The notes beneath the pieces were generated by a model that was given only the letters and a program-made list of their open reading frames with translations, did not search any database and was not told the DNA's origin. From positions 1-41,515 of the forward strand of contig NZ_NCII01000016.1 of the NCBI RefSeq assembly GCF_002256775.1: a DNA stretch of 41,515 nucleotides, read 5' to 3'. Shown piece by piece: positions 25,434 to 34,465 of the stretch. This DNA comes from Novosphingobium sp. 17-62-19 (lineage in GTDB: Bacteria > Pseudomonadota > Alphaproteobacteria > Sphingomonadales > Sphingomonadaceae). The position numbers and the translations under genes were made by a program. Numbering within the stretch: position 1 is the first letter of the stretch; each line of letters opens with the position of its first letter.

Positions 25434-26639
25434 ATGGCCAGCAGTGTACCTTTGCCCCGAGGGGGCATAAGCAACCTTGCATCAGGCGGCACCAAAGCTG
25501 CAACCCATGCACGCCTCGCCAACATCGATGCCCTTCGCGGCTTCGTGATGGTGCTCATGCTGCTGGATCACTTGCGGGAAACCTGGTTCGTGAACTACGC
25601 GGTGCTCGATCCCATCGATGCTACTACCGTAATTCCCGCTCTCGGCTTCGCGCGCTTTGCAGTGAGCTTTTGCGCGCCAATCTTCGTGGCTCTGACGGGT
25701 CTTGGTGTCTATCTTTTCAGCACCAACCACACGGTTGAGGAAACCATGGAATACCTGCTCAAGCGCGGTTTCCTGCTGATCGCCATAGAACTGGTCTATC
25801 TCTCGCCGCTCTATTGGGGGATCGTGCCGCAGCCGACGTTCTGGCTGCAGGTCATCTGGTGCATCGGCATCTGCATGATTGCACTGGCGGCGTTGATGCG
25901 CCTGCCAAGGGCCGCGCTGATCGCACTGGGTCTGGTACTGGTGTGCTTCCACAACCTGCTTGATCCGATTCAGTTGACCAAGGGCGACAGCCTCCACGCG
26001 GTATGGGCCTTGCTGCACCAGCGCGATGCGATTGAACTGCCGCTTGGCTTCCTTGCCCGCACGACATATCCAGTGTTGCCTTGGCTGGGCGTCATCTCGC
26101 TCGGTTTCGGAATTGGGCCATGGTTCACCAGCGCGGTGACACCGCAGGTCCGGCAAAAGCGGCTTTTGATGCTGGGCTTTGGCATGATTGCAGCGTTCGT
26201 GCTGCTGCGCCTGCTGAACGTCTATGGTGATAAGCCCTGGGCTGTGGTCGAAGGTGATCCAGTCAGGACCGTCATCAGCTTCATCTCGATGACCAAGTAT
26301 CCGCCCTCGCTGCTGTTCCTGTTGCCTACGCTGGGCGGAGGCGCGTTGTTGCTGGTGCTGTTCGAACGGATCGATGCATCCAAGCTTGTTGCTGCACTGG
26401 CGATCTTCGGCGGTGCGCCGATGTTCTTCTATCTGCTGCACCTCACCGTCCTGCGCATCCTCTATCACAGCGCGCTGGCGATCTGGGGGCCGAACAACGG
26501 CACCGCGTATATGTTCGACAGCTACAACTGGGTTCTGGTGTGGTTTGTCGGGATGATCATCCCGCTGTATTATCCAACCGTGTGGTACGCCCGCCTGAAG
26601 CGTCGCCGTCGCGACATCACCTGGCTGAAGTACTTCTGA
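25434..26639 (+). CDS. DUF1624 / heparan-alpha-glucosaminide N-acetyltransferase-like membrane protein
   Basis: This 401-residue polytopic inner-membrane protein has about ten helices. The family signature is RLANIDALRGFVMVLMLLDH near the N-terminus and PVLPWLGVISLGFGIGPWF in the middle, as in the DUF1624/HGSNAT catalytic family, which transfers acyl groups across membranes. Histidine and aspartate in MLLDHLRETW could be functional. A basic C-terminus (KRRRRDITWLKYF) ends in the cytoplasm. The ATG at 25434 has AGG 10 bases upstream. It lies 162 bases from the metal cluster and may be independent. The acyl acceptor is unknown. Confidence 0.8.
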   Translation: MASSVPLPRGGISNLASGGTKAATHARLANIDALRGFVMVLMLLDHLRETWFVNYAVLDPIDATTVIPALGFARFAVSFCAPIFVALTGLGVYLFSTNHTVEETMEYLLKRGFLLIAIELVYLSPLYWGIVPQPTFWLQVIWCIGICMIALAALMRLPRAALIALGLVLVCFHNLLDPIQLTKGDSLHAVWALLHQRDAIELPLGFLARTTYPVLPWLGVISLGFGIGPWFTSAVTPQVRQKRLLMLGFGMIAAFVLLRLLNVYGDKPWAVVEGDPVRTVISFISMTKYPPSLLFLLPTLGGGALLLVLFERIDASKLVAALAIFGGAPMFFYLLHLTVLRILYHSALAIWGPNNGTAYMFDSYNWVLVWFVGMIIPLYYPTVWYARLKRRRRDITWLKYF

Positions 26640-26646
26640 GGCACAC

Positions 26647-26679
26647 CGTCTGACGCGGCATAATATGCTGCGTCAGACG
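26647..26679 (+). terminator. Very strong hairpin after the HGSNAT-like gene
   Basis: CGTCTGACGC (26647-26656) pairs perfectly with GCGTCAGACG (26670-26679), and GCAT pairs with ATGC inside it across a single G-T position and a three-base AAT loop. This makes a 15-level stem starting 7 bases after the stop. No T-tract follows, so it may be a 3-prime end stabiliser or a terminator working without a U-run. The rest of the gap to 26768 should hold the aminotransferase promoter. Confidence 0.6.
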
Positions 26680-26768
26680 CGTTGAAAGACCCGGCGCGGT
26701 CCATTCCCCACAGCATTCGGCCAAACCCGCTCTTGCTGCTGGCTTAGGCTCGCTTCATTGTTCCCCAC

Positions 26769-28184
26769 ATGGACGAGTCCGCGATGACCACTATGACCAA
26801 CCGTTCCCTGATCGATATTGACCGCGATCACCTGATCCATTCGGTCACGTCATTTCGCGGGCACGAACAGCACGGCGCGGTGGTGCTGGAATCGGGCAAG
26901 GGCATGTGGCTGACCGATGCTGATGGCAACCGCGTGCTTGATGCGTTTGCCGGGCTGTGGTGCGTCAATGTAGGCTATGGGCAGGAATCCATTGTTGAGG
27001 CAGCGGCCGAGCAAATGCGGAAGCTGCCCTATGCCACCGGCTACTTCCATTTCGCCAGCGAACCGGCCATCCGCCTTGCCGGAGAGTTGACCGCCGCCGC
27101 GCCCGATGGGCTAGACCACGTGTTCTTCACCCAAGGCGGGTCCGATGCTGTGGACAGCGCCATCCGCTATATCGTGCATTACTGGAATGCGCGCGGATTG
27201 CCTGACAAGAAGCATTTCATTGCGCTGGAATGGGGCTATCACGGATCAAGCAGCCTTGGTGCAGGCCTTACCGCGCTGGGCAACTTCCACCGCAATTTCG
27301 ATCTGCCGCGCCCGTGGCAGCACCACATCGCCTCGCCCTATCCCTATCGTCACCCGCAAGGTCATGACGATGCCGCGGTGATCGCATCGACCGTGGCCGC
27401 GCTCGAAGCCAAGGTGGCGGAGCTGGGCGCAGAAAATGTTGCGGCGTTCTGCTGTGAACCGATCCAGGGGTCGGGCGGCGTGATCGTGCCGCCCCGCGGC
27501 TGGCTGAAAGCGCTGCGCGAGGCTTGCACGCGCCTTGGCATCCTGATGCTGGTGGACGAGGTCATCACCGGCTTTGGCCGCACCGGCCCACTGTTTGCCT
27601 GCCTTGATGAAGACGTATCGCCCGATTTCATGACCACGGCCAAGGGCCTGACCGCCGGATACATCCCGATGGGCGCGATGTTCATGGCTGATCACGTCTA
27701 CCAGACCATCGCCGATGCAGCGCCTGCTGCCTTGCCGATCGGCCACGGCCAGACTTACTCCGGCCATCCGGTTGCCGCGGCTGTCGGCCTTGAAGTCCTG
27801 CGCCTCTATCGCGAAGGCGGACTGATGGAGAATGGTCGCAAGACAGGGGAACGCTTTTCCGAGCATATGGAGCGTATCAAGGCTCATCCACTCGTCGGAG
27901 ACGTCCGTTGGCGTGGGTTGCTTGGTGCCATCGAACTGACGGCGGACAAGGCGACGAAGGCCCAGTTCGATCCCGCGCTCGACATTGGTGGCCGCCTGTC
28001 TAAGCTGACATATGGCAACGGTGTGATCGTGCGCTGCTTTGCCAATGCGGTGCTGGGCTTTGCACCGGCGCTGTGTTGCACGCTTGAAGAAATGGACATG
28101 ATTTTCGAGAGGGTGGAGCGCTCGCTCGATCAGTTGCTCGAACAGCCCGATATCCGCGCCGCCGTCTCGGCTAGCGTCGCCTGA
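26769..28184 (+). CDS. Class III (omega) aminotransferase, PLP-dependent
   Basis: This 471-residue protein is a class III aminotransferase like GABA, beta-alanine or putrescine-pyruvate transaminases. Visible are FAGLWCVNVGYGQESIVEAA, YFHFASEPAIRLAGEL, the aspartate that pairs with PLP nitrogen in LMLVDEVITGFGRTG, and the Schiff-base lysine near residue 291 in TTAKGLTAGYIPMGA. It moves an amino group from an omega-amino acid or diamine to pyruvate or 2-oxoglutarate; the SSADH-like enzyme of operon B could take the product. ATG codons at 26769, 26784 and 26793 are possible; GGACGAG upstream supports 26784. An Lrp regulator follows by 17 bases. Confidence 0.9.
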   Translation: MDESAMTTMTNRSLIDIDRDHLIHSVTSFRGHEQHGAVVLESGKGMWLTDADGNRVLDAFAGLWCVNVGYGQESIVEAAAEQMRKLPYATGYFHFASEPAIRLAGELTAAAPDGLDHVFFTQGGSDAVDSAIRYIVHYWNARGLPDKKHFIALEWGYHGSSSLGAGLTALGNFHRNFDLPRPWQHHIASPYPYRHPQGHDDAAVIASTVAALEAKVAELGAENVAAFCCEPIQGSGGVIVPPRGWLKALREACTRLGILMLVDEVITGFGRTGPLFACLDEDVSPDFMTTAKGLTAGYIPMGAMFMADHVYQTIADAAPAALPIGHGQTYSGHPVAAAVGLEVLRLYREGGLMENGRKTGERFSEHMERIKAHPLVGDVRWRGLLGAIELTADKATKAQFDPALDIGGRLSKLTYGNGVIVRCFANAVLGFAPALCCTLEEMDMIFERVERSLDQLLEQPDIRAAVSASVA

Positions 28185-28201
28185 ACAGGGAAGGCCCAAC
28201 C

Positions 28202-28699
28202 ATGCTGCCCGGACCCAAGCTCGACAGGATTGATCTGAAGATCCTCGCCAAGCTCCAGCAGGAGGGGCGGATCACCAACGTGGAACTGGCCGATGCGGTC
28301 GGGCTTTCCCCAAGTCCCTGCCTCACGCGTGTAAAGCGGCTGGAAAAGGCGGGCTACATCAGTGGTTACGGTGCCCATGTAAACTTCAACAAGCTGGGCG
28401 AATTCCTGACCGTTTTCACCGAAGTAACGCTTAGCGAGCACCGGCAGGGCGATTTCAGCCGGTTTGAAACCCGCATTTCCAAGCTGGACGAGATCGTGGA
28501 ATGCCACCTTGTGTCGGGTGGCTACGATTATCTGCTGAAATTCGTTGCGCGCGGTGTTTCACACTATCAGTCGATCATCGAAGGAATGCTGGAAAGCGAC
28601 TACGGGATCGAAAAATACTTCAGCTACATCGTGATAAAATCGCCCTTTATCAAACACAAGTTTCCGATTCAGAACCTGTTTGGGCAGACGCATGGTTGA
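28202..28699 (+). CDS. Lrp/AsnC-family transcriptional regulator
   Basis: This 165-residue protein has the Lrp layout: an N-terminal helix-turn-helix (LDRIDLKILAKLQQEGRITN, VELADAVGLSPSPCLTRVKR) and a C-terminal RAM ligand-binding domain (about residues 65-150, including VECHLVSGGYDYLLKFVARG). Such proteins form octamers or dimers that respond to amino acids. It is placed between the aminotransferase and the M20 hydrolase, which suggests local control of these amine or amino-acid genes. GGGAAGG precedes the ATG. Confidence 0.93.
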   Translation: MLPGPKLDRIDLKILAKLQQEGRITNVELADAVGLSPSPCLTRVKRLEKAGYISGYGAHVNFNKLGEFLTVFTEVTLSEHRQGDFSRFETRISKLDEIVECHLVSGGYDYLLKFVARGVSHYQSIIEGMLESDYGIEKYFSYIVIKSPFIKHKFPIQNLFGQTHG

Positions 28700-28713
28700 G
28701 GTCCACGGCTGAC

Positions 28714-29877
28714 ATGACCGATATTGCCGATTTCCTGCCCGATCTTGTTGCGCTGCGCCGCGATATTCATGCGCACCCTGAATTGGGTTTTTGCGAACAT
28801 CGCACCGCTGGGCGCATTGCTGCGGAATTGCGGGCCTGCGGCATCGAAGTTCACGAAGGCATCGGCACCACCGGTCTTGTCGGTGTGTTGCACGGTAAGC
28901 GCGACGGCGCCCGAACGGTTGGCCTGCGGGCGGACATGGACGCACTGCCGATCCACGAGGCGACGAACCTGCCCTGGGCAAGCACAACGCCCGGCACCTT
29001 TCACGGCTGCGGCCATGATGGACATGTCGCCATGCTGCTCGGAGCAGCGCGCGTGCTGGCGGCGGACCCGGACTTTGCAGGCACCGTGAACTTCATCTTC
29101 CAGCCTGCCGAGGAAGGCCACGGCGGCGCGCGCGTGATGATCGAGGAAGGGCTGTTCGACCGCTTCCCGTGCGACCGCGTCTATGCCCTGCACAATTGGC
29201 CGGGCTTGCCCGCAGGTACGATCAGCACCCGCCCCGGCGCGATCATGGGGGCGGCGGACAAGTTCAGGATCACGCTCACCGGCAAGGGCGGCCACGCTGC
29301 GATCCCGCAAGACACCCCTGATGCGATCCTGGCGGCTGCATCATTGGTGCAGCAACTCAACACCATCGTTGCACGTGCGGTGCCACCTTATGCCGCCGCC
29401 GTGCTCTCGGTGACCGAAATCCAAGGCGGCCATTCGCACAATGTCATCCCTGCCGATGTCACGGTCGGCGGCACGGTCCGCACGTTCGATCTGGCGGTGC
29501 AGGATCGCATTGAAGAGCGTATGCGCGCGATGCTCAAAGGCATTGAGGCCAGCTTCGAAGTGCAATGCGCACTGGTCTATGATCGCTACTACCCCGCCAC
29601 GATCAACGATCCGCACGCGGCGGCCGATGCGCTGGAAGTGGCTGCCACCGTTGCCCATGCCGAGCTGGCACCTGAGCCTGCGCCAACGTCCGAAGACTTT
29701 TCGTTCATGCTCCAGCAGCGGCCCGGAGCCTACATCTGGCTAGGGCAAGGAACGCAGGACCATGCGGCACCGCTGCACAATCCGCAGTACGATTTCAACG
29801 ACACCGTGATGGAAACCGGCATCAGGCTGCATGTCGCTTTGGCACGACATTGGTTGACGGAGGCCGGAGTGCGCTGA
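28714..29877 (+). CDS. M20-family amidohydrolase (hippurate hydrolase / N-acyl amino acid amidohydrolase-like)
   Basis: This 387-residue metallohydrolase removes an acyl group from an N-acyl amine or amino acid. Metal-site motifs are clear: RADMDALPIHE, the C-G-H-D-G-H string in FHGCGHDGHVAMLLGAA, QPAEEGHGGARVMIEEG, the histidine in VYALHNWPG, and HNPQYDFND near the C-terminus. TGKGGHAAIPQDTPD belongs to the dimerisation domain. The ATG at 28714 is chosen because earlier in-frame starts lie inside the Lrp gene; GAGG lies 13 bases upstream. In context it could release acetate from acetylated intermediates produced by the GNAT enzymes, which is inference. Confidence 0.9.
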   Translation: MTDIADFLPDLVALRRDIHAHPELGFCEHRTAGRIAAELRACGIEVHEGIGTTGLVGVLHGKRDGARTVGLRADMDALPIHEATNLPWASTTPGTFHGCGHDGHVAMLLGAARVLAADPDFAGTVNFIFQPAEEGHGGARVMIEEGLFDRFPCDRVYALHNWPGLPAGTISTRPGAIMGAADKFRITLTGKGGHAAIPQDTPDAILAAASLVQQLNTIVARAVPPYAAAVLSVTEIQGGHSHNVIPADVTVGGTVRTFDLAVQDRIEERMRAMLKGIEASFEVQCALVYDRYYPATINDPHAAADALEVAATVAHAELAPEPAPTSEDFSFMLQQRPGAYIWLGQGTQDHAAPLHNPQYDFNDTVMETGIRLHVALARHWLTEAGVR

Positions 29878-29910
29878 AGTCCCGCTCAATTCCGCGTGGT
29901 GTGCAGCTGT

Positions 29911-29939
29911 GACCGCGCGGTCCTTGCGCGTCAGCGCAA
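29911..29939. terminator. Two adjacent dyads between convergent genes
   Basis: GACCGCGCGGTC (29911-29922) is a perfect 12-bp palindrome, and TTGCGC (29924-29929) pairs with GCGCAA (29934-29939) over a four-base loop. They lie between the M20 gene and the convergent pdxA, so they may end transcription from either side. No long T-tract is present. Confidence 0.35.
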
Positions 29940-29974
29940 AGATGAAGTGAAATGGTGAAATTGCCTCACGGCTT

Positions 29975-30967
29975 TCAAATAGGGGATGCGCGCAACTTGA
30001 GTGCATAATCGAAGGCGTATTCCAGACTGGAAGGATCGGCGGTTCCCGTTCCTGCAATGTCGAATGCGGTTCCGTGATCGGGGCTGGTCCTGATGAAGGG
30101 CAGGCCAAGTGTCACATTGACACCATTTTCTACTCCCAAGTACTTCACCGGGATCAGACCCTGATCGTGATATTGCGCCACGACCACGTCGAAACGTCCC
30201 TTGCGCGCTTGCATGAACACGGTGTCGCCGGGCCATGGGCCGGACGCATCGATGCCTTCGCGGCGGGCGGCGGCAATGGCCGGACCGATGATCCTGATTT
30301 CCTCATCGCCAAACAGGCCCCCTTCTCCTGCGTGCGGGTTCAATCCGGCGACGGCAATGCGGGGATTGGCAATGCCCAATGCACGCGCACCCGCATCGGC
30401 AAGGCGCATGGCGGCCATCTGCGCGGGGAAATCTGCCTTGCGGATGGCCTCGGCCAGCGAACAGTGGATGGTGACAAGGACCGTCCTGATGTCATCGTTG
30501 GCGAGCATCATGGCGACGCGGCCACCACCGCCATGTTCAGCCAGGATCTCGGTATGACCGGGATAGCCGTAACCAGCGGCAGCAAGCGCTTCCTTGTTGA
30601 TCGGCGCGGTCACGATACCGCGAACTTTGCCCTCACGCGCAAGGCCAATGGCCATAACGATCGCACTGAATGCAGCTTGCCCACTTGCTGCCGAAACGTG
30701 ACCGACCGGTGGCAAGGCATCAAGGGCAGACGATGCGAGAACGTGGAGGTGTACGCCGTCAAGCTCTGCGCTGCCGATGGCGGTCATCGCCCGCACGCCC
30801 ACATTTGCACCGAGCGCTGCAAAGGCCTGCTCCATCACCAGTGGATCGCCCACCACGAGCCAGTTACGCTGCGCTGGCCGCCGCAAGAACATCTTGGCGA
30901 TGATTTCAGGTCCGATGCCCGACGGATCACCCATGGTCACGGCAAGCGGAAGAGTGGATGTGGTCAT
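29975..30967 (-). CDS. pdxA: 4-hydroxythreonine-4-phosphate dehydrogenase family protein
   Basis: This 330-residue protein has the PdxA length and motifs: PLAVTMGDPSGIGPEIIAKM at the N-terminus, IVTAPINKEAL, and three metal-binding histidine segments, YPGHTEIL, LNPHAGEGG and IRTSPDHGTAFDIAG. PdxA oxidises 4-phosphohydroxy-L-threonine with NAD in vitamin B6 synthesis. A PdxA2-type role on four-carbon sugar acid phosphates is an alternative, since the gene is not next to ksgA or surA here and sits among catabolic genes. The ATG at 30967 has only a weak ribosome site (GAGATC). Confidence 0.85.
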   Translation of the reverse strand: MTTSTLPLAVTMGDPSGIGPEIIAKMFLRRPAQRNWLVVGDPLVMEQAFAALGANVGVRAMTAIGSAELDGVHLHVLASSALDALPPVGHVSAASGQAAFSAIVMAIGLAREGKVRGIVTAPINKEALAAAGYGYPGHTEILAEHGGGGRVAMMLANDDIRTVLVTIHCSLAEAIRKADFPAQMAAMRLADAGARALGIANPRIAVAGLNPHAGEGGLFGDEEIRIIGPAIAAARREGIDASGPWPGDTVFMQARKGRFDVVVAQYHDQGLIPVKYLGVENGVNVTLGLPFIRTSPDHGTAFDIAGTGTADPSSLEYAFDYALKLRASPI

Positions 30968-31278
30968 GATACTGATCTCGGTCCAAAGCTGTGCAAGCGC
31001 GCTATCGCGCCGATTGGTATTGAAAACGCCCCGCTGATTCTGCCGCGCTGCAAGGGCGATCTTGCCATGATCCCGGTAACAGCATCATCGCCACAAGAGA
31101 ATTAGCGTTATGATCTGGCGGATACAGGGGGGGAGATGATCACCCATTCTGCGACAAGAAGCCCTTCGCTTGCCTCCCATGACCACCTGCCTTGCCTTCA
31201 ACTGGCCTGCGCAGGGGGAAACCACCGCCTCGTGCGAAATGCCTTATCCGGTGCACTCCCATGCGGAGGAGCATCGAT
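30968..31278. other. Divergent intergenic region between pdxA and the ABM-domain gene
   Basis: This 311-base stretch must carry promoters for both directions. A seven-G run at about 31128-31134 and an A/T-richer patch around 31096-31115 (TTAGCGTTATGATC) stand out, but I cannot place a convincing -35/-10 pair. The ABM frame stays open back to 31192 without family-like sequence. No RNA gene or repeat was recognised. Confidence 0.4.
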
Positions 31279-31581
31279 ATGTCTGGAGTCAAAGTCACTT
31301 TCACGCTGAAGCTGAAGCCCGAAGCGATTGACGGGTTTTGCGGCGCGCTGCCGGAAATGATCAAGGAAACGGCCAAGCGTCCCGGCTTTCAGGATCTGCA
31401 GATCGTGCGCCATGGGACCGAGCCGATGGTGATCTTCATCGAAACCTGGGACACAGAACAGGCCTATCACGATTACATCGCGTGGCGCACAGAACGTGGA
31501 GAGATGGACGGCATGGCAGCAGTGCTGGCGGGGCCGCCACAGCTTGATTTCTGGCCGATTTTGGTCGCCTCTGCTGGCTGA
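31279..31581 (+). CDS. Antibiotic biosynthesis monooxygenase (ABM)-domain protein, putative quinol monooxygenase
   Basis: This 100-residue protein is a single ABM domain of the YgiN type: a ferredoxin-like fold with VKVTFTLKLKPEAIDGFCGA, RPGFQDLQIVRH and MVIFIETWDTEQAYHDYIAW. Family members include cofactor-free quinol oxygenases and some haem-degrading or dimeric binding proteins. GGAGGA upstream of the ATG at 31279 decides the start; the in-frame extension to 31192 is not family-like. The gene converges on the alpha/beta hydrolase with an 11-base gap. It may oxidise a pathway phenol or quinol. Confidence 0.82.
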   Translation: MSGVKVTFTLKLKPEAIDGFCGALPEMIKETAKRPGFQDLQIVRHGTEPMVIFIETWDTEQAYHDYIAWRTERGEMDGMAAVLAGPPQLDFWPILVASAG

Positions 31582-31592
31582 CTCAGCGTTGT

Positions 31593-32498
31593 TCAGCTGC
31601 CGTTGCTGGCCAGTGCCAGAACGGCAGCGGCGAACGCTTGCGGTGCTTCCTGCGGCAGATTGTGACCGACGCCGGGCAGCGTGCGACATTCCCACGTGCC
31701 CGAAAAACGCCCGCGCTGTTGGGCAACCGCCGCAGGCAGCAACCCAGCATCGCCATAAATGGCGATGGTCGGCACGGTAATCGGCGGCTGCTCGCGTTCA
31801 AGCTTTTCGGCCAGGTCGCTCAGCGCCGGATCGCCTGCGACGAGGCCTGCGCGGTTGCGGTAGGAATGAAGCACGACTTCGACGAAATCGTCATTGTCGA
31901 GCGCTTCGGCCGACCGGGCAAAAGTTGCTTCGTCAAATGCCCAGTTGGGGGACCACAGCTTCCACAGCAGCCGACAGAAACCCCGGCGGTTGGTTTCCAG
32001 CATTTCCCGGCCACGTTCGGTGTGCAGGTAATACTGGTACCACAGCACATGCTCCATCTCGGGCGGAAGGGGGTGCGTCACCGGCGGACCGAACAGATTG
32101 TATCCGCCGCTGCTGACCAATCCGCGCACAAGATCGGGACGAATGGCCGCAGCAACGCAGGCGGCGCGGCCTCCCCAGTCATATCCGGCAACGACCGGCT
32201 GTTCGAGGCCCAGCGCAAGGATCAGTTCCACCAGATCCGTGCCGAGTGCGGCCTGCTCGCCCGACCGGATGGCTGCATCGCTGCGGAACCGCGTAGGGCC
32301 AAAGCCGCGAAGATAAGGCACGATCACGTGCAGACCATGCCCGGCTAGGATCGTTGCCACTTCGTCATAAGCGCGCGGCGAATAGGGAAACCCGTGAAGC
32401 AGCACGACCGGGATGTTACCAGGTGTGCCACGTTCCTCGTAAGCTGCGGTCAGGGCCGAAGTGTCGATGGTCTTGATAGGCGTCATTGCGTTTGTCAC
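31593..32498 (-). CDS. Alpha/beta hydrolase, epoxide hydrolase/haloalkane dehalogenase-like
   Basis: This 301-residue protein has the HGFPYSP oxyanion motif, a nucleophile elbow GYDWGGRAAC with aspartate as nucleophile, and the catalytic histidine in LPGVGHNLPQEAP; an acid residue may be in IAIYGDAGLL. An aspartate nucleophile points to epoxide or C-halogen hydrolysis rather than ester cleavage. The GTG at 32498 and the ATG at 32486 are both possible starts; neither has an ideal ribosome site. It lies 5 bases after the BVMO stop on the same strand, so it probably acts in the same pathway, although the classical BVMO partner would be a serine esterase. Confidence 0.86.
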   Translation of the reverse strand: MTNAMTPIKTIDTSALTAAYEERGTPGNIPVVLLHGFPYSPRAYDEVATILAGHGLHVIVPYLRGFGPTRFRSDAAIRSGEQAALGTDLVELILALGLEQPVVAGYDWGGRAACVAAAIRPDLVRGLVSSGGYNLFGPPVTHPLPPEMEHVLWYQYYLHTERGREMLETNRRGFCRLLWKLWSPNWAFDEATFARSAEALDNDDFVEVVLHSYRNRAGLVAGDPALSDLAEKLEREQPPITVPTIAIYGDAGLLPAAVAQQRGRFSGTWECRTLPGVGHNLPQEAPQAFAAAVLALASNGS

Positions 32499-32503
32499 TG
32501 CCT

Positions 32504-34429
32504 TCAGCCGAGGTGATAGTCTGCCAGATCAGCGTGCCGGATCGAGGCGTAGGTTTCCGAAGGCCGGAGCGGGTTGTTCACGATCTGTCGGCCCTGTTCG
32601 TTCAGGTAATAGGACTTCACCCCATCCATGCCCCAGATGCACTGATCCTGCGCCGCGTCGAGTTTGGCGTTGTAGGCATCGAACACATCGCGCTTGCATT
32701 CGATCGTGCGATGGCCGCTGGCAATGGTCTGGACGATGCAATCCAGGCTGTAGCGCGCCCACAGTTCAAGCCAGGCGAATAGGCCGCCCGAGCGTGCCTG
32801 CATGTTCGGGCCATAGATGATGAACATGTTCGGAAAATCCGGCATGGTAACACCAACATAGGACCGTGCGCCGTCCTTGGCCCAGGCCTGTTCGAGCGTG
32901 ACGCCACCCCGCCCGGTATAGGCAACTGGCCAGAGATAACGCTCTGCATTGAACCCGCCTGCCACCACGATCATGTCGAGTTCGTGCAAGGTGCCGTCAG
33001 CCGTAACGATGCCGCGCGGATCGATCCGCTGGATCGGCTGCGTCACCAGATCGACGTGAGGCTGTTTCAGGGCATCGAACCATCCGTTGTCCACCACCAG
33101 CCTTTTGGCAAAAGGCGGCCAGTCGGGCATGAGCGAGGCGGCAAATCCGGGATCGTCAGGGAATTCGGACAAGATATTCTGGCGAATGTTCTCGCGCAGG
33201 AGATCGTTCTTGCGATTGATCACACCTCCGCTGCCCTGCCATTCCGGGTCGATCTGCTGCAACGCGCCGTCATCGGAAAACAGCGTGTAAAAGACGTTGA
33301 AGCAGTGCCAGTTCCAATAGTGCGGTACGTTGTCCATCAGCCACTGGAAGCCATCTGGAATCGGATCGCGATAGTGATCCATGCGCGAAACCCAGTGCGG
33401 AGAACGCTGGAACACCGAAACATGTGCCGCCTTGCGCGCCACTGCGGGCATAAGCTGCGCGCCGGTGCAGCCAACGCCGATCACGCCGGCACGTTTGCCG
33501 GCATAGTCGTAATCGTGCGGCCACTGCGTGGTGTGGAATATGCGGCCATCAAAATCGCCGATGCCGGGAATGTCGGGCATGTTCGGCGCGTTGAACAGGC
33601 CTGCGGCACTGATCACGAAGTTCGCGCTCAGGGTTTGCGATAATCCATCGGCGGCGCGCAATTGCACGTCCCATTTCCCGGTCGCTTCGTTCCAGCGGGC
33701 GTCGGTCAGTTCGGTGTCGAACCGAATGTCACGGCGCAGGTCAAACTCGTCGGCAATGCCGCGCAGGTATTCCAGCAGTTCGCCCTGTGTTGCGTACCAA
33801 TGTTTCCATGGGTGATTGCGGGTAATGGTCAGCTGGTAATGATGGCTGGCAATATCGACTCTGGCATCGGGGTAGTCATTGGTAAGCCACGTGCCACCAA
33901 CATCATGATTTCGCTCGATTACCTTGAAGGCAATGCCAAGCCGCCGCAGATGCGCGGCAGCGACCAGACCGGCAGCCCCTGCGCCAATCACGATCACGCT
34001 ATAGCCATCGGTGTCTTTGGCCAGCGGGCGGTCAGCAGGCCATTCTACCCCGCGCGGAAAGGGTGTAAAATTCGCCTCTTCCTTACCGAAACTGAACAGA
34101 TAGTCGCTGATCGGCTGGCCGACCATGTTGTCCATCAGGCCGCGCAATTGCGCATCGTCGGGCGCATCGCACCGGCTTTTTGCGCCCGATCGCAGAAAGG
34201 CCACGGCCTTTTCGCGGACAAGATCATCGTAGTCCGGGTCCAGCACCGGAACCTCATAGGCTCCGGCCCAGAAGGAGGCGCTGATCACCGGCATCTTGGC
34301 CAGTTCCTCATCCCCGGTCGCCTGATAGAGCGCGATGCGCAGCACGTTGGTCGATGCCATCGCCAAGGCATCGCGCACAACGCGCTCGTCAAAATCGCTG
34401 GCAGTGCTGTCCAGTTCGGCCGTTGTCAT
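32504..34429 (-). CDS. Type I Baeyer-Villiger monooxygenase with N-terminal extension (4-hydroxyacetophenone monooxygenase-like)
   Basis: This 641-residue flavoprotein inserts oxygen next to a ketone using FAD, NADPH and O2. The FAD motif VIVIGAGAAGLVAAAHL is at residues 145-161, the BVMO fingerprint F-x-G-x-x-x-H-T-x-x-W-P is at 293-304 (FDGRIFHTTQWP), and the NADPH motif AGVIGVGCTGAQL follows. The first 140 residues precede the flavin domain, as in HapE (about 640 residues) and unlike the roughly 540-residue cyclohexanone type. GGGAGGG before the ATG at 34429 fixes the start. The neighbours are an alpha/beta hydrolase downstream and an amidohydrolase upstream on the same strand. An aryl or terpenoid ketone substrate is likely but unproven. 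Confidence 0.92.
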   Translation of the reverse strand: MTTAELDSTASDFDERVVRDALAMASTNVLRIALYQATGDEELAKMPVISASFWAGAYEVPVLDPDYDDLVREKAVAFLRSGAKSRCDAPDDAQLRGLMDNMVGQPISDYLFSFGKEEANFTPFPRGVEWPADRPLAKDTDGYSVIVIGAGAAGLVAAAHLRRLGIAFKVIERNHDVGGTWLTNDYPDARVDIASHHYQLTITRNHPWKHWYATQGELLEYLRGIADEFDLRRDIRFDTELTDARWNEATGKWDVQLRAADGLSQTLSANFVISAAGLFNAPNMPDIPGIGDFDGRIFHTTQWPHDYDYAGKRAGVIGVGCTGAQLMPAVARKAAHVSVFQRSPHWVSRMDHYRDPIPDGFQWLMDNVPHYWNWHCFNVFYTLFSDDGALQQIDPEWQGSGGVINRKNDLLRENIRQNILSEFPDDPGFAASLMPDWPPFAKRLVVDNGWFDALKQPHVDLVTQPIQRIDPRGIVTADGTLHELDMIVVAGGFNAERYLWPVAYTGRGGVTLEQAWAKDGARSYVGVTMPDFPNMFIIYGPNMQARSGGLFAWLELWARYSLDCIVQTIASGHRTIECKRDVFDAYNAKLDAAQDQCIWGMDGVKSYYLNEQGRQIVNNPLRPSETYASIRHADLADYHLG

Positions 34430-34465
34430 GTTTTCCCTCCCGATCACGGTTCCGTCGGCGTGCAT

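Noticed and set aside
30074-31105. Open frame of 343 codons on the plus strand opposite pdxA
   Set aside because: Antisense shadow; pdxA carries all the expected metal-binding motifs.
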